Shown: positions 9,322 through 20,970, counted from the stretch's first letter. The stretch: 64,000 nt of DNA from Phalacrocorax aristotelis (GCF_949628215.1 NC_134286.1:1550001-1614000), one strand, 5' to 3'. Numbers and translations: made by a program. Notes: generated by a model from the sequence alone, not told the origin.

Positions 9322-10564
9322 GCCGCCTCCCCTTATTCCACACCGCTCACGCCATGCCCAGGTCCCATACCTGGGCTGCTGCACGCCGAGTCAGGCATCC
9401 TTCCGTCACTGCTGCACTCTGCTTGTGTCGCAGTTTATCTTCCATGGCTTGGGAGGCTCGTACTCTGGTATCGTGGATACAACACAGAGGTGACACACAG
9501 TATTATATAGCAGTTCGCATTGCCCCATTCAGTTCATTGCCTGTTTTCGCCCAAAATCAAACCCCCTTGAGGCACACATTGGACTTCTCCATCCTCCCGC
9601 ATCACCCACCAAGTGCACCCAGGTCCTCGAGCAAAAGCAATCCCACGAACGGCTTTGCCTTTGCCTGAGGCAGGGAGGACCCACACTGTGTTGCCCAGCG
9701 TACTTTTTGTGTGCACTACAGGGACTCCATCCCCTCCCACAGGATGTAGGATTTCTGACTGGGCAGGGCCAGCTCGCCTGGCAGATCCCCTCCTGTTGAC
9801 TAACCACGTGGCTTTTGCCAAATGTGCACCCCAGGGCCTGAATGTCCCACCCCCCATTGCTCTCATCGTAGTTTTTAACAGTCCATTGTACCGCTCCATT
9901 TTCCCAGAGGCTGGTACGTGACGGGGGTGTGATAAACCCACTCAATGCCGTGCTCTTTGGCCCAGCTGTCTATGAGGTTGTTTCGGAAATGAGTCCATTG
10001 TCTGACCACTCTCTGGGGTGCCATGTCGCCACAGGACTTGTTTTTCCAGACCCAGGATGGTGTCCGGGCAGTGGCATGGGGATGGAATATGTTTCCAGCC
10101 AGCCGGTCATTGCATCCACCATTGTAAGCACATGGCGCTTACAATGAACAGGGCGTATTGCTTTTCATCTTCCGACAGTTTGTTATACAGTGGGGCCTCT
10201 GCAGCACGTGGCACCCCCTCCTCTGGTGATATTCCAAAGCCTTTGCCTTCTGGCCAGCCCATGGTCACTTCCAAGGTTCCTGGGCCACTGGGGTTTCCTA
10301 TTCAAGCCCGCTGGGTGACCAGTGCGACCCATTTACTCCATGTAGCATCACTTTGGGCTAATCCCACCTGGCACTGCTTGTGGTTCTCCCGAGTGCGGGG
10401 GGCTTTGAAGAGCTCTTGGCGCACAACGGGCACCCAGCCTCTGTTCGCACCATATCCGATCGTCGCTCATGGGCTCTCCCCTGAGCCCCTCTGACCGTAC
10501 GCCGGCAGAGTGGGGTTATAACCGTGCCAGGAGCTCTCCAGTACTCCCTGACCATGATCACCAA
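9322..10564 (-). pseudogene. pol: ERVL-type pol remnant, internally deleted
   Basis: On the minus strand, 10500-10150 encodes a spacer text before RNase H ending with NKLSEDEKQYALF. About 10140 it jumps directly to the integrase core (MVDAMTGWLETYS, then SDNG in a shifted frame), and 9941-9534 holds the integrase C-terminal part (ERYNGLLKTTMRAMGGG, PGCTWWVM). So most of RNase H and the integrase N-terminus are deleted. There is also at least one internal stop and frame changes between 10120 and 9940. ERVL elements lack env, consistent with the LTR following about 200 bases after integrase. The upstream end of the element near 10564 is uncertain. Confidence 0.8.
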
Positions 10565-10896
10565 AGACCTCTCTCTAACAAATGATCAAGTGCCTCCTCT
10601 TCATAAGTGAGCAGGCAAATGCACACACAAGCACTGCTCTCTGCCAGGAGAGCCCTCACTGACTGTTTAAATTAAGAATCAAGACTGGCAAGCACACTTG
10701 ACAGTAACACTCAGTTCCAGGAGGACAGAAACACAGATAAAATCTAGCCACTGCTTCACACCAGGAAAGTGATAAATGCCGGTCTTTTGCGTTACGCTGA
10801 CATGAGTGTTAATAACAGGAGATAAAGGAACTGACCGGCCTCCAGCTGCGTATTAGCGACAGCTGCTTCCAGTTGGTTCTTTGACTCAAGGCTTAC
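10565..10896. other. No feature recognised
   Basis: Mixed-composition single-copy-looking sequence between the ERVL remnant and a candidate exon. I see no motif, RNA or repeat that I can support. Confidence 0.5.
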
Positions 10897-11014
10897 CTGG
10901 CCCACGGAACTGCTGGATCCTGCGGAGATGAGCATGCCGTTCTCGTCCTTTAGGAAGCTCCTCTGAGACCAATAGGCTGGATCAGAAGCAAAGGCTTTCC
11001 TGTGCCCTGGATTC
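10897..11014 (-). other. Candidate orphan exon, unassigned
   Basis: On the minus strand a TGTGACCCTAG acceptor-like site is followed by 118 bp open in one frame (NPGHRKAFASDPAYWSQRS, then FLKDENGMLISAGSSSSVGQ) and a CAG|GTAAGC donor. It lies downstream of, and on the same strand as, the AHCTF1-like exons, but I cannot match it to the part of ELYS expected there. It may belong to another gene fragment or be chance. Confidence 0.3.
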
Positions 11015-12230
11015 CTAGGGTCACACACGCTTGTGCTGTCGGTGTTCACAGAAGTCACACACCTCCTTCCTGCATCCTTCTCTCTCTGTCTATTAACATT
11101 ACAATTGTAGTATCAAACTACCAGCAATCAGGCTTTCACTAATAAGTCATGGTTTAGTCTGGGTTTAAACCCAGTTCAAGAGCAAGGCACACCACACCGA
11201 TGGCTGCTGTGGGATAAGCCTGCTCTTGAACCACGCCGGGTGATGCACAGCCCAGGAGTGAGTGACCTGAACCAACAGGCACATCAGGAACCGCCACTTG
11301 CATTTTTCCCTCTGCCTCACGTATGGGTCACCCACACAGCACAGTGCATTGGGAAACGCTTTTTATTTGAGGAACAGCTGTAATTCAGAAGGAACCACAG
11401 CACATTTCTCTCCGAGCATCCAAAGGCACTCATTATCGTGACTGCTTTGGTGAGAACAGCATTCCTGCGATGGAAACCTGCAAGTTTTGCACAGAAGACA
11501 AAAGTACCAACAAAATAAGAAACAAATGCAATCTTACTACGAGAAATTCTATTATTTCATAGCATTTTCCAACTAGCCTAGACTAAGAGGTTACAAGCAT
11601 TGCCTAACAACTCACAAGAGACTATGGACTGGCTTCTGCCTGGAGCTTGCTTCTTCCCCACCAGAAGCTAGTTATGGTTGGTTACATGGGAAGGGATGAA
11701 TTGCAGCAAATAAATGGAGTGCGCTGACAACCCTGAGAGTCATCTTCCATGAGAAGGGGTTCTGATGGGGGATTAAACTACTTAGTTATCTGCGGCCTTA
11801 TTTGCACGCTGGGCATGTCCTTGTAGTACGATCTGCCCAAGGTCTTGGTCTTTTCTCATGACAAAAGGACAGCAGAGAAGGACAGTAACTGACCTTCATT
11901 GCCCTCAAGTCCAAGTATACCAGAATTGAGGTTGATTTGGCCCTACCACCTGTAGGAAACTCATCTGACAGCTACTGGCCTCTTTCCTGCTCTTTATCAT
12001 TCTGCCTATTTTTAAGTAAAAGAGGCAGAAACAAAGCAGAAAGATGTCAGCAAGTGGGAAGAGATCACTATTTGATCACACAATCAAGTCTAGCAAGATG
12101 TGTACACCAATAGCTTGATGCTAATCATTGTTTTAGTTTCAGCTCTCTTAAAGTCTCTAAACACATTTACCATAACATAAATATATCTATTTTGCATAAC
12201 AAAAATCATCATAACAGAAAAAACTCTCTC
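11015..12230. other. No gene recognised (intronic or intergenic)
   Basis: AT-moderate sequence with no supported exon. A minus-strand AATAAA near 11,360 is present, but nothing ties it to a transcript end. The expected downstream ELYS exons are not recognisable here. Confidence 0.5.
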
Positions 12231-12367
12231 TCAACTGGGTTTCTGCTCGTTTCCTACCCATAACACTCTAACTTTGGCCAATACACGGCTGCTGAAAGGT
12301 GCTCTTGGATCCACATTTCCTGCATTAGCTGGTTTTGTTACCGTCGAGAATGGCTTTGGTCTTGCGG
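12231..12367 (-). pseudogene. AHCTF1: AHCTF1-like exon ending in an in-frame TGA
   Basis: Acceptor GCTTTACAG, then ARPKPFSTVTKPANAGNV, SSRVLAKVRVLWVGNE and TGA at 12233-12231. The homology to ELYS (RPKP... through the VW-x-x-x-E stretch) runs up to the stop, where the parent protein continues for more than a thousand residues. Alternatively TGG|GTAGGA at 12258 is used as a donor and the stop is intronic. Confidence 0.75.
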
Positions 12368-12450
12368 CTGTAAAGCATGAGGGAAAAATGATCAGCCTTG
12401 TGCAATCAAAGCGATGGTTAGTTGTGCGTTATGTTCCCCTCCAAAATTAC

Positions 12451-12598
12451 CTCCTCTTGGTCCGGATGAAGGCAGATGGTAAGGCGTGGCTCTCCCTGCA
12501 GCCAGCTGCCTCTGACCTCTAGGAAGGGTCTTGCCGTGTTGGCCTGAGAGAGAATTTCTGGCAACTGCTCTCTGACTCCAGCGAGGAGCACGATCGTT
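12451..12598 (-). pseudogene. AHCTF1: AHCTF1-like exon
   Basis: 148 bp, acceptor TTGTTCATCAG, donor GGAG|GTAATT. Encodes NDRAPRWSQRAVARNS and RATPYHLPSSG. Open in the expected frame. More diverged than the solenoid exons. Confidence 0.88.
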
Positions 12599-13611
12599 CT
12601 GATGAACAAAAAGTGTAAAGCAAGAAGTTTCACCCCATTTTTTAGCCAAGCGGAAGGAAGACTAGAATAATAACAGAACCTACAACTTTAAGTTAAAACC
12701 ATGCCGGCACTCTGCAGAACCTGATTCTGACACGCTCGTCAGCACCCACAAGTTTCACGTGGCTGACAAAACAGCAGCCTTGCCCTTGTTTTTCCTGAAA
12801 CGCCACTGCCCCAGGTGACTGAATCTCCAGGGCAACGGCGGGTTACGTTGGACAAAAGGAAGTGAGGATTAAAATGAGGAAGAGAAAGCTACCTACACAC
12901 CCCTTCCCCCTGGATGGAAGCTTTCAAATGCAGGACCTAAACCTTCCAAAGCCACCTGGGTAAGTTTGCTTCCCTGGAGAACTATGGTTCCCCAAAACAG
13001 CACATGGATCACAGAACCACAACAGAAGTTCCCATAACACAAAATTTGACCTGCCTATTTTGAGATACAGAAGTTAGGTAAGAATTTTGGTCCAAAAAGT
13101 GGTAAAATGAAAGCTGTGGAATTGCAGACCTCACGCTATAACTTGAGGAAATAATAAAAAGAACAACCCGTAATGTAAATGTTGCCTGTGGGTGGGCACC
13201 CAGAGTTGCGTGCAAGATACAAGAGATGACATACAACACACTCTTCATTCCACAGTGACCCAAACAACTTCCAATCATCCGAACCCTACATAACGTACGT
13301 CGCTGAATATCTGAACGGTAAGAGCGGCTGACAGGAAAGATACTTATTTCATCCTCAGACACAAACAAACTGTTCGAAGTGGAGTCAACAACAGCCTGGA
13401 ACACAGAGTTTCCAACTGCACGGGGCAGCTTTGGAGTAGTGACACATTTTGTTCAACTTTTAGGTTCAGCTGTAACGTAAGGTGCAGAGGCTTATTGCAA
13501 GTTTTTCAAAGAAGGGTGTGATAAAGAAAGCAGGATTCTTACTGAGCGCTGTTAAACCAGTTAGTAACCCCCGAGAGAAACTAGCTCACTTGGCAGGACT
13601 TTTACACTTAC

Positions 13612-13725
13612 CATGAGATGAACGTTCATCGCCTGGTTCAGCTGTGCTGCTGCCGTACAGTTGGCACGCTGCAGGTGCTGGACTAGAAGAATTTCATGAG
13701 TCCGTAAAAATTTATCCAAACACTT
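13612..13725 (-). pseudogene. AHCTF1: AHCTF1-like solenoid exon
   Basis: 114 bp, acceptor TTTCTCGTAG, donor ATG|GTAAGT. Encodes KCLDKFLRTHEILLVQHLQR and AQLNQAMNVHLM. A few residues shorter than the family in the middle. Open and in phase 0. Confidence 0.9.
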
Positions 13726-13819
13726 CTACGAGAAATAACACATTTTAAAACATATATGACGATCCTGCCTCTTCTCTTGGCAAAGAAGGGATTCAGATTT
13801 TTTTCTTGCCCACACTTAC

Positions 13820-13964
13820 TTGTTCAGAGTCTGTGAAAGGCAGCCTCAGGAAGTCTCCCACTAGTCCCGTCTCCCGACAGATGTCATACATATCTTTTAA
13901 TAGCTCTTCCTCCTTTAACTGAGCGGCGTCTTCCTGCAGCAGACCCCAAGCCTCCGCCATGCAC
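13820..13964 (-). pseudogene. AHCTF1: AHCTF1-like solenoid exon
   Basis: 145 bp, acceptor CTACAG, donor CAA|GTAAGT. Encodes CMAEAWGLLQEDAAQL, then EELLKDMYDICRETGL and LRLPFTDSEQ. Open and in phase. Confidence 0.93.
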
Positions 13965-14135
13965 CTGTAGTTAATTTTTTGAGATGTAAAGGCGTATTAA
14001 TAGTATAACTAAAAAGATGCCCCACAATTATTGTGCTCAAAGTTTAAAGTAAATTTAGGGAATTGTGATTTCTAGTGTTTGTTCTCCACCTTTCGCAGTA
14101 TTTCAATGCCAAAATGGTGGCATATATTTCTTTAC

Positions 14136-14323
14136 CTATTGGACAACAGCACAGTGAGGAAAAGCCACTCTTCACAACTGCTTGAGAATGGTGGCTTCAT
14201 CACCTGCATGTATCTGAGGGCTCGCCTATGCTCTCCTTGGCACATGAGGGACTGAAGAATTCTCACGTGTTGCCACGACACAGGTTTGATTGTAGCTGGG
14301 TGAAAGAGCAGAGCCAGGGAATT
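14136..14323 (-). pseudogene. AHCTF1: AHCTF1-like solenoid exon
   Basis: 188 bp, acceptor CCTTCTGCAG, donor AATAG|GTAAAG. Encodes [18 protein letters not shown] and [16 protein letters not shown], ending TVLLSNR. Open and in phase. A CR1 lies just upstream and has replaced most of the natural polypyrimidine/branch region. Confidence 0.94.
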
Positions 14324-14349
14324 CTGCAGAAGGTGGAGATCAGGTTTAC

Positions 14350-14850
14350 TAAGATCACAGAATCCCAGGTTGGAAGGGACCTCAGCGATCATCTAGCCCA
14401 ACCTTTCTGGGAAGAGCCCAGTCTAGACAAGATGGCCCAGCACCCTGTCCAGACGACTCTTGAAGGTGTCCAACGTGGCCGAGTCAACCACCTCCCTGGG
14501 GAGATTATTCCAACGGTGACTGTCCTCAGTGTGAAAAATTTCCCTCTGGTGGCCAATCGGAATCTCCCCAAGAGCAACCTGTGGCCATCCCCCTTGCCCT
14601 CTCCATGCGACTCCGTGTAAAAAGGGAGTCTCCACCTTCTTTGTAGCTACCCCCTAAGTCCTGGTACACGGGGATGAGATCCCCTCTGAGCCTCCTTTTC
14701 TCAAGGCTGAACAAACTCAGCTCTCCCAGCCCATCCTCGTATGGCAGCTTCCCAGTCCTCTGATCATCCTGGTGGCCCCTCTCTGGACCCCTTCCAGCCT
14801 GGCCACATCCTCTTTGTACAGAGGGGATCAGACTGGACACACAAGCACAC
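14350..14850 (-). mobile_element. CR1 LINE 3' end in reverse orientation
   Basis: Contains the standard CR1 3'-end text in reverse (CAGGTTGGAAGGGACCTCAG, ATCATCTAGCCCAACC) and the region GGCCACATCCTCTTTGTACAG. 5'-truncated near 14850. It is inserted in an intron of the AHCTF1-like copy, ending only about 25 bases from the acceptor of the exon at 14323. Confidence 0.92.
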
Positions 14851-15514
14851 AACAAAACTGTTCAAAAGTTTCTTCAGTAAGGGTGAATGTCCTTGATACC
14901 GGACAGGTAAATATAAATTCTTTACTATTTGCAGGAAAAAAAAAAAAAACAGTTACCCATACAGAAAAAAACCAGAGTCTTTTAAAAGGAGTGATTCACA
15001 CTTGGCTAGGGTAACCAAATCCCCATAGGCAAACATCACTTCTTATAAATACAAGTTATTCTCCCAGACAGGTTGTATTAAAATTGTGACAGGCAAAGAG
15101 CAACCTTCAGCATCAGAAGGAACATGAATTAGATTGAAGAGTCACTTTTGCGGTCTTCTGTCTCAAATCTTGCTGCTAGGATGGTCGTTTGACTATTTAA
15201 AGTACCCAAACCACTGCTTTTGAGAAAGTGCTCGACTGCTCTGCTGAAAACAACCTGAACAGATGGCTTTGGCAAGTCACACGTCAAGCATTAACGTTGA
15301 CTTCTTCATTGTCTTAATCCATTTCCTGTCAACGTAATTAAAACCAAACTGCAGATCATGACGTATTGCTGAAGGTGCTGCTGAAGCAGGATTACAAAAG
15401 AAGCTTCCCATGTTTTATCACCTGTTGTTAGCAAAGCACCAGGTTTTTAAAGTCATTTGCTAGATCATAGCCTTGTACTACAACGTATGCCTAACTAAAC
15501 TGTCACATGCTTAC

Positions 15515-15661
15515 TTCATAGTCCTTGTGGTCTAGAAGCCAAAATCCTTGAATAAGCTTAACAAGGCCCGAAGGGATGGCAAAGGCAGCTGCGAAGAGGT
15601 CGACAGAAGATTCTGTTTTGTTCGGAAAGGAATGTATGATGTCTAGCAGCAAGTAAATTGT
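15515..15661 (-). pseudogene. AHCTF1: AHCTF1-like exon with lost splice acceptor
   Basis: 147 bp encoding [16 protein letters not shown] and [14 protein letters not shown], donor GAA|GTAAGC. At the expected 5' edge (before ACA ATT TAC) the genomic bases are TATCGG, so the dinucleotide at 15663-15662 is GG, not AG. The nearest upstream AG would bring an in-frame TGA. The acceptor therefore looks mutated. Confidence 0.85.
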
Positions 15662-16885
15662 CCGATATCAAGTATCTAATTAAGGCTAATAAATTTGCAA
15701 GACCAACAATTTATCACAGGAAATAATCACATGAAATAATATTATTCCTATGATTAATATAATAGGAATAAATAATAAAAGGAAATAAGAATATCATAGT
15801 GGTAGGACGCAGAAAATACTCATGTATTAGTCTTGCCGTTTTACGCTGTTGCAACCTGAAGGTAGTCAGGCCCTAACAACAAAATTGCATTCTGAATAAA
15901 TAACCAGAAAGACAGACTCTCTGATTTCTCTAAGGAATTCAGAAAGGTTGCCTTTCAATATTTAAACAGTTCCGTTGCAAACTCAGGCTCCCTCTTTAGT
16001 CACTGGAGCCAACAGCTGGACATTCAAAACACGTGAACGGCCAATGCTTGGTTATTAAAGCAAACAAATTCTACAGCTGGTTTTTCCCTCCTTTCCAGCA
16101 TATATGAAACAACTGAAATCAGGGTGTCCTTACAGCACAGCTTAGCTCTGAATGATTAAAACTGGATTTAAACCAGTATGTGGATCACTCATCGGCAGTG
16201 TCGTTTTCCCTTTCTGACAGCTGTTTTGGGGGGTGTATTCTCATCAGAGAGCTCCGGGGTGCAACAGCTTTTAAAGCCCCTGCTCTCTAGGCTCCCCTCT
16301 CGGGCCAGGCAACAAACAACCAAAGCAACACAGTGTATTTTGGCAGCTTAAAAATTCAGTTTCTGCCCAGTGGCTTTTCTCTTCTCTCTCTTTATTATTC
16401 TGTGTGCCCGCACTTGTAACAGCACAAAAGCAAGCCCTCTTAGCTGTGCTGGAAAATGGATGATTTCAGCAAAATCAGGTCCTGGTAAACCGCTGTCAGA
16501 AATCCTTTTGCTCTGAAGCAGCACATTCTAGTGCATCGCTCGAGGAAGCAGCTGTTTGCTACAGCTATGGGTGCTTCAAAAATGAAAACAGTTTACATTT
16601 TGAGAAAACCTAAGGGAGCTTTCTACCTTTAACATTGCTTAGTAAACCTGTTTTCTCATATCAGAAAAGGCTTTGCAACAAAACATTTTAAAAATTCCTA
16701 AAAAATCCACAGTACAAACAAATAATCAAAGCTTCCTTCCGTGCCTTCATTCTAAACTACATGTTTTCCCTTGCACTGTGTTTGAAGCATAAATTAGAAA
16801 ATGCATCGAACGCGTAGGTGACAGACATTTCAGACCACTGATGCGTGTATACTGGAGGTGTGACAGAAATAACTCCAAGGGATAC

Positions 16886-16942
16886 AATTGCATGTTTGTG
16901 GCTTTCTTCAACGCCTTCTAGCAAATAGAGCTCCAGCAGTGC
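16886..16942 (-). pseudogene. AHCTF1: AHCTF1-like small solenoid exon
   Basis: 57 bp, acceptor TTTTCATTCCAG, donor ATT|GTATCC. Encodes [19 protein letters not shown]. Phase 0 at both ends. The donor is non-ideal but has GT. Confidence 0.85.
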
Positions 16943-17069
16943 CTGGAATGAAAAGGGAAAAGGTTTTTAAAAACTCCTCTCTTTGAGAAATCATTGGCTT
17001 TGGGGGAGGGCTGCGCTGGGGCTGGGGTTTGTGGTGGTGGTGGTTGTCTTCAGGGAACACAACACTCAC

Positions 17070-17193
17070 CCGTAAACTAGGAGGTGGGTATTTCCCAGTT
17101 CCTCCTTCCTCTCTCCGCCACATCTCCTCAACTTGGTCTCCCAACTGGGAAACCATCCCATCGACCGTCAGGCAGTCAGAGTCCCATTTGCCT
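17070..17193 (-). pseudogene. AHCTF1: AHCTF1-like solenoid exon
   Basis: 124 bp, acceptor TTTTGTTCCAG, donor CGG|GTGAGT. Encodes [19 protein letters not shown] and [14 protein letters not shown]. One of the best-conserved blocks, open and in phase. Confidence 0.94.
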
Positions 17194-18647
17194 CTGGAAC
17201 AAAACATAGCGAGGATTTGACAGAGGAAAACACTAATTCCAGCCTCTCGGTGTCACAGATTTCCTCCAGCCAAAACAAAACCAGCAAAAGCTCCCACGAG
17301 CCCAAGAAAGGAACAAACAGACAAAGGCATGATCGTGACTTGAAATAGACTGGAAAGAAATTTCGGAGTCAGGTGAAAGGTGTTCATTAGATCATAGTGA
17401 GCTATTAAAGGAGCTCCACGTACGAATCCTAGAAGCTCCCCTATTAAGGGGAAAGTTGCAGTGACCTTTTAGTTTTCAGGTTTTCTTTTGTGCCGCATTA
17501 CTTGTAATACAAAGGCAGTGTGAGCAAAGCTACCCCAAATCTCACGCCTCCAGCGGGAGTGTTCCCACACACAGCGGTGAGACCACAGCACAGAAATGTC
17601 AGGCTTTGGTCTCAGCACCTCGCTTCTGTTACTGAAAAACAGTCACGGTCAGAAAGCTGAGCCCACAGCTGAATTCTGGCATCACCTTAAGCAGCACGTT
17701 TGTGCCTCTGCACATGCCATCACAGTGACGGAGGGCTGGCCTGGTAAACACTGCATTCCTCAGAAGCCCATCGCAGGCTCCTGCGGGCTGCGACGCCAGC
17801 CTTTCATTTCCCGAGGAGGACGAGCAGAAGCAGCACGCTGGAGGTGGTGCTTCTAAGGAGCCCGTGAGCCTGTACGAGAGTTACCTCAGAAGGAACCTCA
17901 GGAAGAGGAGCTTGAAAGCCAGCACCTGACATAGAGCAGCTTCCACCTGGACTCCTCCTGCAGCACCTTGTTCACGGTGCCACAGCCTGAGCTTCTTTAG
18001 GACTTCCTTTAGTTACAGTACAGGTGCCAAATTAAAATCTGTTCTCACCTAACCCAAGGCACATCACCTATATGCCAGGGAGCCAGTCCAGGAAAGGGAG
18101 TTCCCGTGAGGAAGGCACTTTTATCCAGTCGCCAGGAGAGCGCTGGCTGTGCCAGCTGCGTGGACCTCTGCCCATCTCCTTAAAGGACACCGCGGTGCTT
18201 GGGAGTAGGAGATTTGGGCCAATCCCCTTATCGCCATCTACTACTCGTCAAGGAGAGAGATTATTTTTGGTTTTTAAAACATGCTTTCTTCTGTGTCCAG
18301 AACAATTGCTCTGCAAAGGCCGTGCCTTGCTGACCTGGCCGTGACGGATCCTGTCCTCATCACATGCCCTTTTCCAGTAGTCACAAATCACACAGAATAG
18401 CCAGTGAATTACGTGCGCTTCAAAGAAACAATGGTACCAACAAAGGGCACTAAGCAGAGGTATATATCAACGTTTTAACCCAGGAAAGTAACCTCTGTGT
18501 TCTGCAGAACACGCGCATCACTGAAGTCAAGGCTGTTGCCGGCAAATGCATGAAGCGTAGCAAATGCAGTTGTTGATGGAAAAGCCACTCGCTGCCGCTT
18601 CTGAAATTTGCAGCGGAACTGTTCTAGAGCTTTCCTGCACGTCTTAC

Positions 18648-18741
18648 TTTGATAAACGCTCCAGTTTCTGTCGATGACCCGTGTAGTAGCTCTGAATCAG
18701 AGCATAATTGTAGAAAGGTCTAGAGAAACGCATATCACCTC
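18648..18741 (-). pseudogene. AHCTF1: AHCTF1-like solenoid exon
   Basis: 94 bp, acceptor TGCCTGTAG, donor CAAA|GTAAGA. Encodes FSRPFYNYALIQSYYTGHR and QKLERLSK. Open and in phase. Confidence 0.9.
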
Positions 18742-19510
18742 CTACAGGCAATAAATAAGTAGTAAGTTAAAGAGGTCATATCACATTTTCAACCTACAGT
18801 TTTTGCCTAAAAAGACAGAAGAACACACAAGCTGAGCATCAAAATCACAGGCCAGCCTCTGACTTTGAAAGAAGCCAATCCTCCTTCTGCCTTTGCTGAA
18901 AGAGACCGAAGACACAGGAGTCAATTCCTTCTTGTCCCAAGTGCCATTTCAAGTTTACAGCTGAGGTCGCATCCAGAACATGTAGTGTCAGCTGAGGTTC
19001 ACTATAAAGAAAAAACCCCAATTCTCAAAGGGAATGGGTGTTTAAACACGTCACGTGAGCATGCGTAAGGCAATTAAGGCTGACAATAGAATTTATAACC
19101 CATCCAAATGATGAACTATTTCCAAGGTGTATTTTTTCCTCAAACAATCAGTAACAAGTTCAAAACATGCAGGCCGTGCTTTTACTGTAAAATCAAGCAT
19201 TCCCGTGTTGGTGCTTTAGGAGTTACTTGTTTAAAATCCCAAGTATTTCAAGCTGTGGGCACGAGCAACTCCTTCACTCAGAGGCTTAGTGCTGTTTCTG
19301 AGAAACAGCCCGGAAAGAAACTGTTGGCATCATTCTACACGACGTAGTTGAAAAAAAACAGTCAAACCTCCATTTCAGCAGCAGAACTTCAGCATCTGCT
19401 GTCACTGAACCGGCACGGCTTGGTATTGATGAAGCACTGACAGAACCATGCCTAAGCAGCTGTTCATAGGAGCCACTTACTGCTACAAATGCAGGACAGT
19501 TTATGCTTAC

Positions 19511-19606
19511 CTGAGCCCTCGGGCAGGAGGCGGGACCAACAGAACCAGAGGACCACTCGTGCATACAAAGCTGTGAGGCTGGTTTCTGCCAGCTTCTTTG
19601 TCAAGT
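19511..19606 (-). pseudogene. AHCTF1: AHCTF1-like solenoid exon
   Basis: 96 bp, acceptor CTGTTTTGCAG, donor CAG|GTAAGC. Encodes LTKKLAETSL and ARVVLWFCWSRLLPEGS. Open and in phase. Confidence 0.92.
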
Positions 19607-20399
19607 CTGCAAAACAGGTAAAAACAAGCTTAAGAGGACTGTTGGTATGCAATTTCTTTTGCTTTGCTTTGTTTTGTTTTTTAATAAAACTCCCCTCATT
19701 GCACTAAAGCGAAAGTAGAAAAATAACACGGTAGAAATCTTTGCCTCTGCATTTTTTTCGCTCCGTAACACGTCCTTCTCTGAAGAAAAAACCCACAATC
19801 ACAAGCAACCCCTACAAAGAAGCAGATTCACTAACAGTTACATAAAAAAAGGAAAGCCTGAACAGTTAAATCCACTCATGGATAAGACATCTGTTTTTCA
19901 CAGAGCAGAGATTTTTACTCTAGCAAAGGGATATTCTCTTTCCTCCTCAATATGCCAAGAACAATTTGTAATAGAAACAGCTACAGAAATTCATGCAACT
20001 CACTTCACGTGTCACTCATTTATGCTTCCTTTCCTTTTTTAGTAATTTCCAATCCAATATTGGCATGCAATTACGCACTGCTAGCTGACAATCAAAGGGA
20101 GTATTTGTCACAATGCCACATCCCGCTGCTGTAATTTCAAGCCGGGTGCTTGCACAGCTCCTTGCTGAACGCAGCCTCCCCACCCACTCGCACCAGCCCC
20201 ACAACAAACTCTTGCCCTGAACTCAACGCGCGTTAAGTGGCAGCCCCAACCCCTCCCATTTAAGCCCCTTCTCCCCGCTACATCTGACTTTCTGCCCACC
20301 AGCAAAACCAACAACAGCTCCTCTTTCCACAATTACAGCCCCAGCATCATTCCAAATCTTAATAAAACATACCAGAGAATTAGAAATACTATGACAAAC

Positions 20400-20540
20400 C
20401 TTCTCCAGCCAGCTCGTGGGCTGCTGTTAGAAAGCAGTTTAAGACTCTGCTAAGGTTGCTCAAAAGCAACTGGCGGCGCTGAAGAGCCCGTAACCTCTGC
20501 GGGTCAGTGGAGCTGCAGGAGCCGTCAAACAGCACAACAC
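20400..20540 (-). pseudogene. AHCTF1: AHCTF1-like solenoid exon
   Basis: 141 bp, acceptor TTGAAAAG, weak donor AAG|GTTTGT. Encodes VVLFDGSCSSTDPQ and RQLLLSNLSRVLNCF. Open and in phase. Confidence 0.88.
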
Positions 20541-20702
20541 CTTTTCAAGAGCAAGTAGGAAAGTGTCAGCCTGCAGAGCAAGTTCAGAGTCGCAAAGCGC
20601 ACTTCCAGATCTGCGGGCAAGACCGTCTACCAGCAGATCACTGAATGAGCTCAGCTGGAAAGAATGACTCTAGGTTTGCAGCACAGCTGCACTAGTACTC
20701 AC

Positions 20703-20792
20703 AGATTTGGTCAAATGCGCCTTTTGTATAGATCACTTTGCTCCACGTCCAGTCAAGGGCAAACTCTACATTAGCAGCAGAACTTGGCTGCT
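20703..20792 (-). pseudogene. AHCTF1: AHCTF1-like solenoid exon
   Basis: 90 bp, acceptor TTTTTAAAG, donor ATCT|GTGAGT. Encodes EQPSSAANVEFALDWTWSKV and YTKGAFDQIC across the junction. Open and in phase with both neighbours. Confidence 0.9.
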
Positions 20793-20879
20793 CTTTAAAA
20801 AGAGAGAACAACAAAGAAATGAATCAAGAATTCCAAACTAAAAAAATATGCAACACAAAACCCACATAAGAAGTGTTAC

Positions 20880-20970
20880 CTTTAGATGTCCAAAGCTTAA
20901 CGCAGCCAGTCAGAAGCCCTACAGAACCTGTCTGGGCAGCAGCTGACAAGACCGCCTCTAACTGCTCCTC
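20880..20970 (-). pseudogene. AHCTF1: AHCTF1-like exon, start of solenoid
   Basis: 91 bp, acceptor CTACGTTTAG, donor AAAG|GTAACA. Encodes EEQLEAVLSAAAQTGSVGLL and ends in WTSK. Begins in phase 0, out of step with the exon at 22488. Open throughout. Confidence 0.9.
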
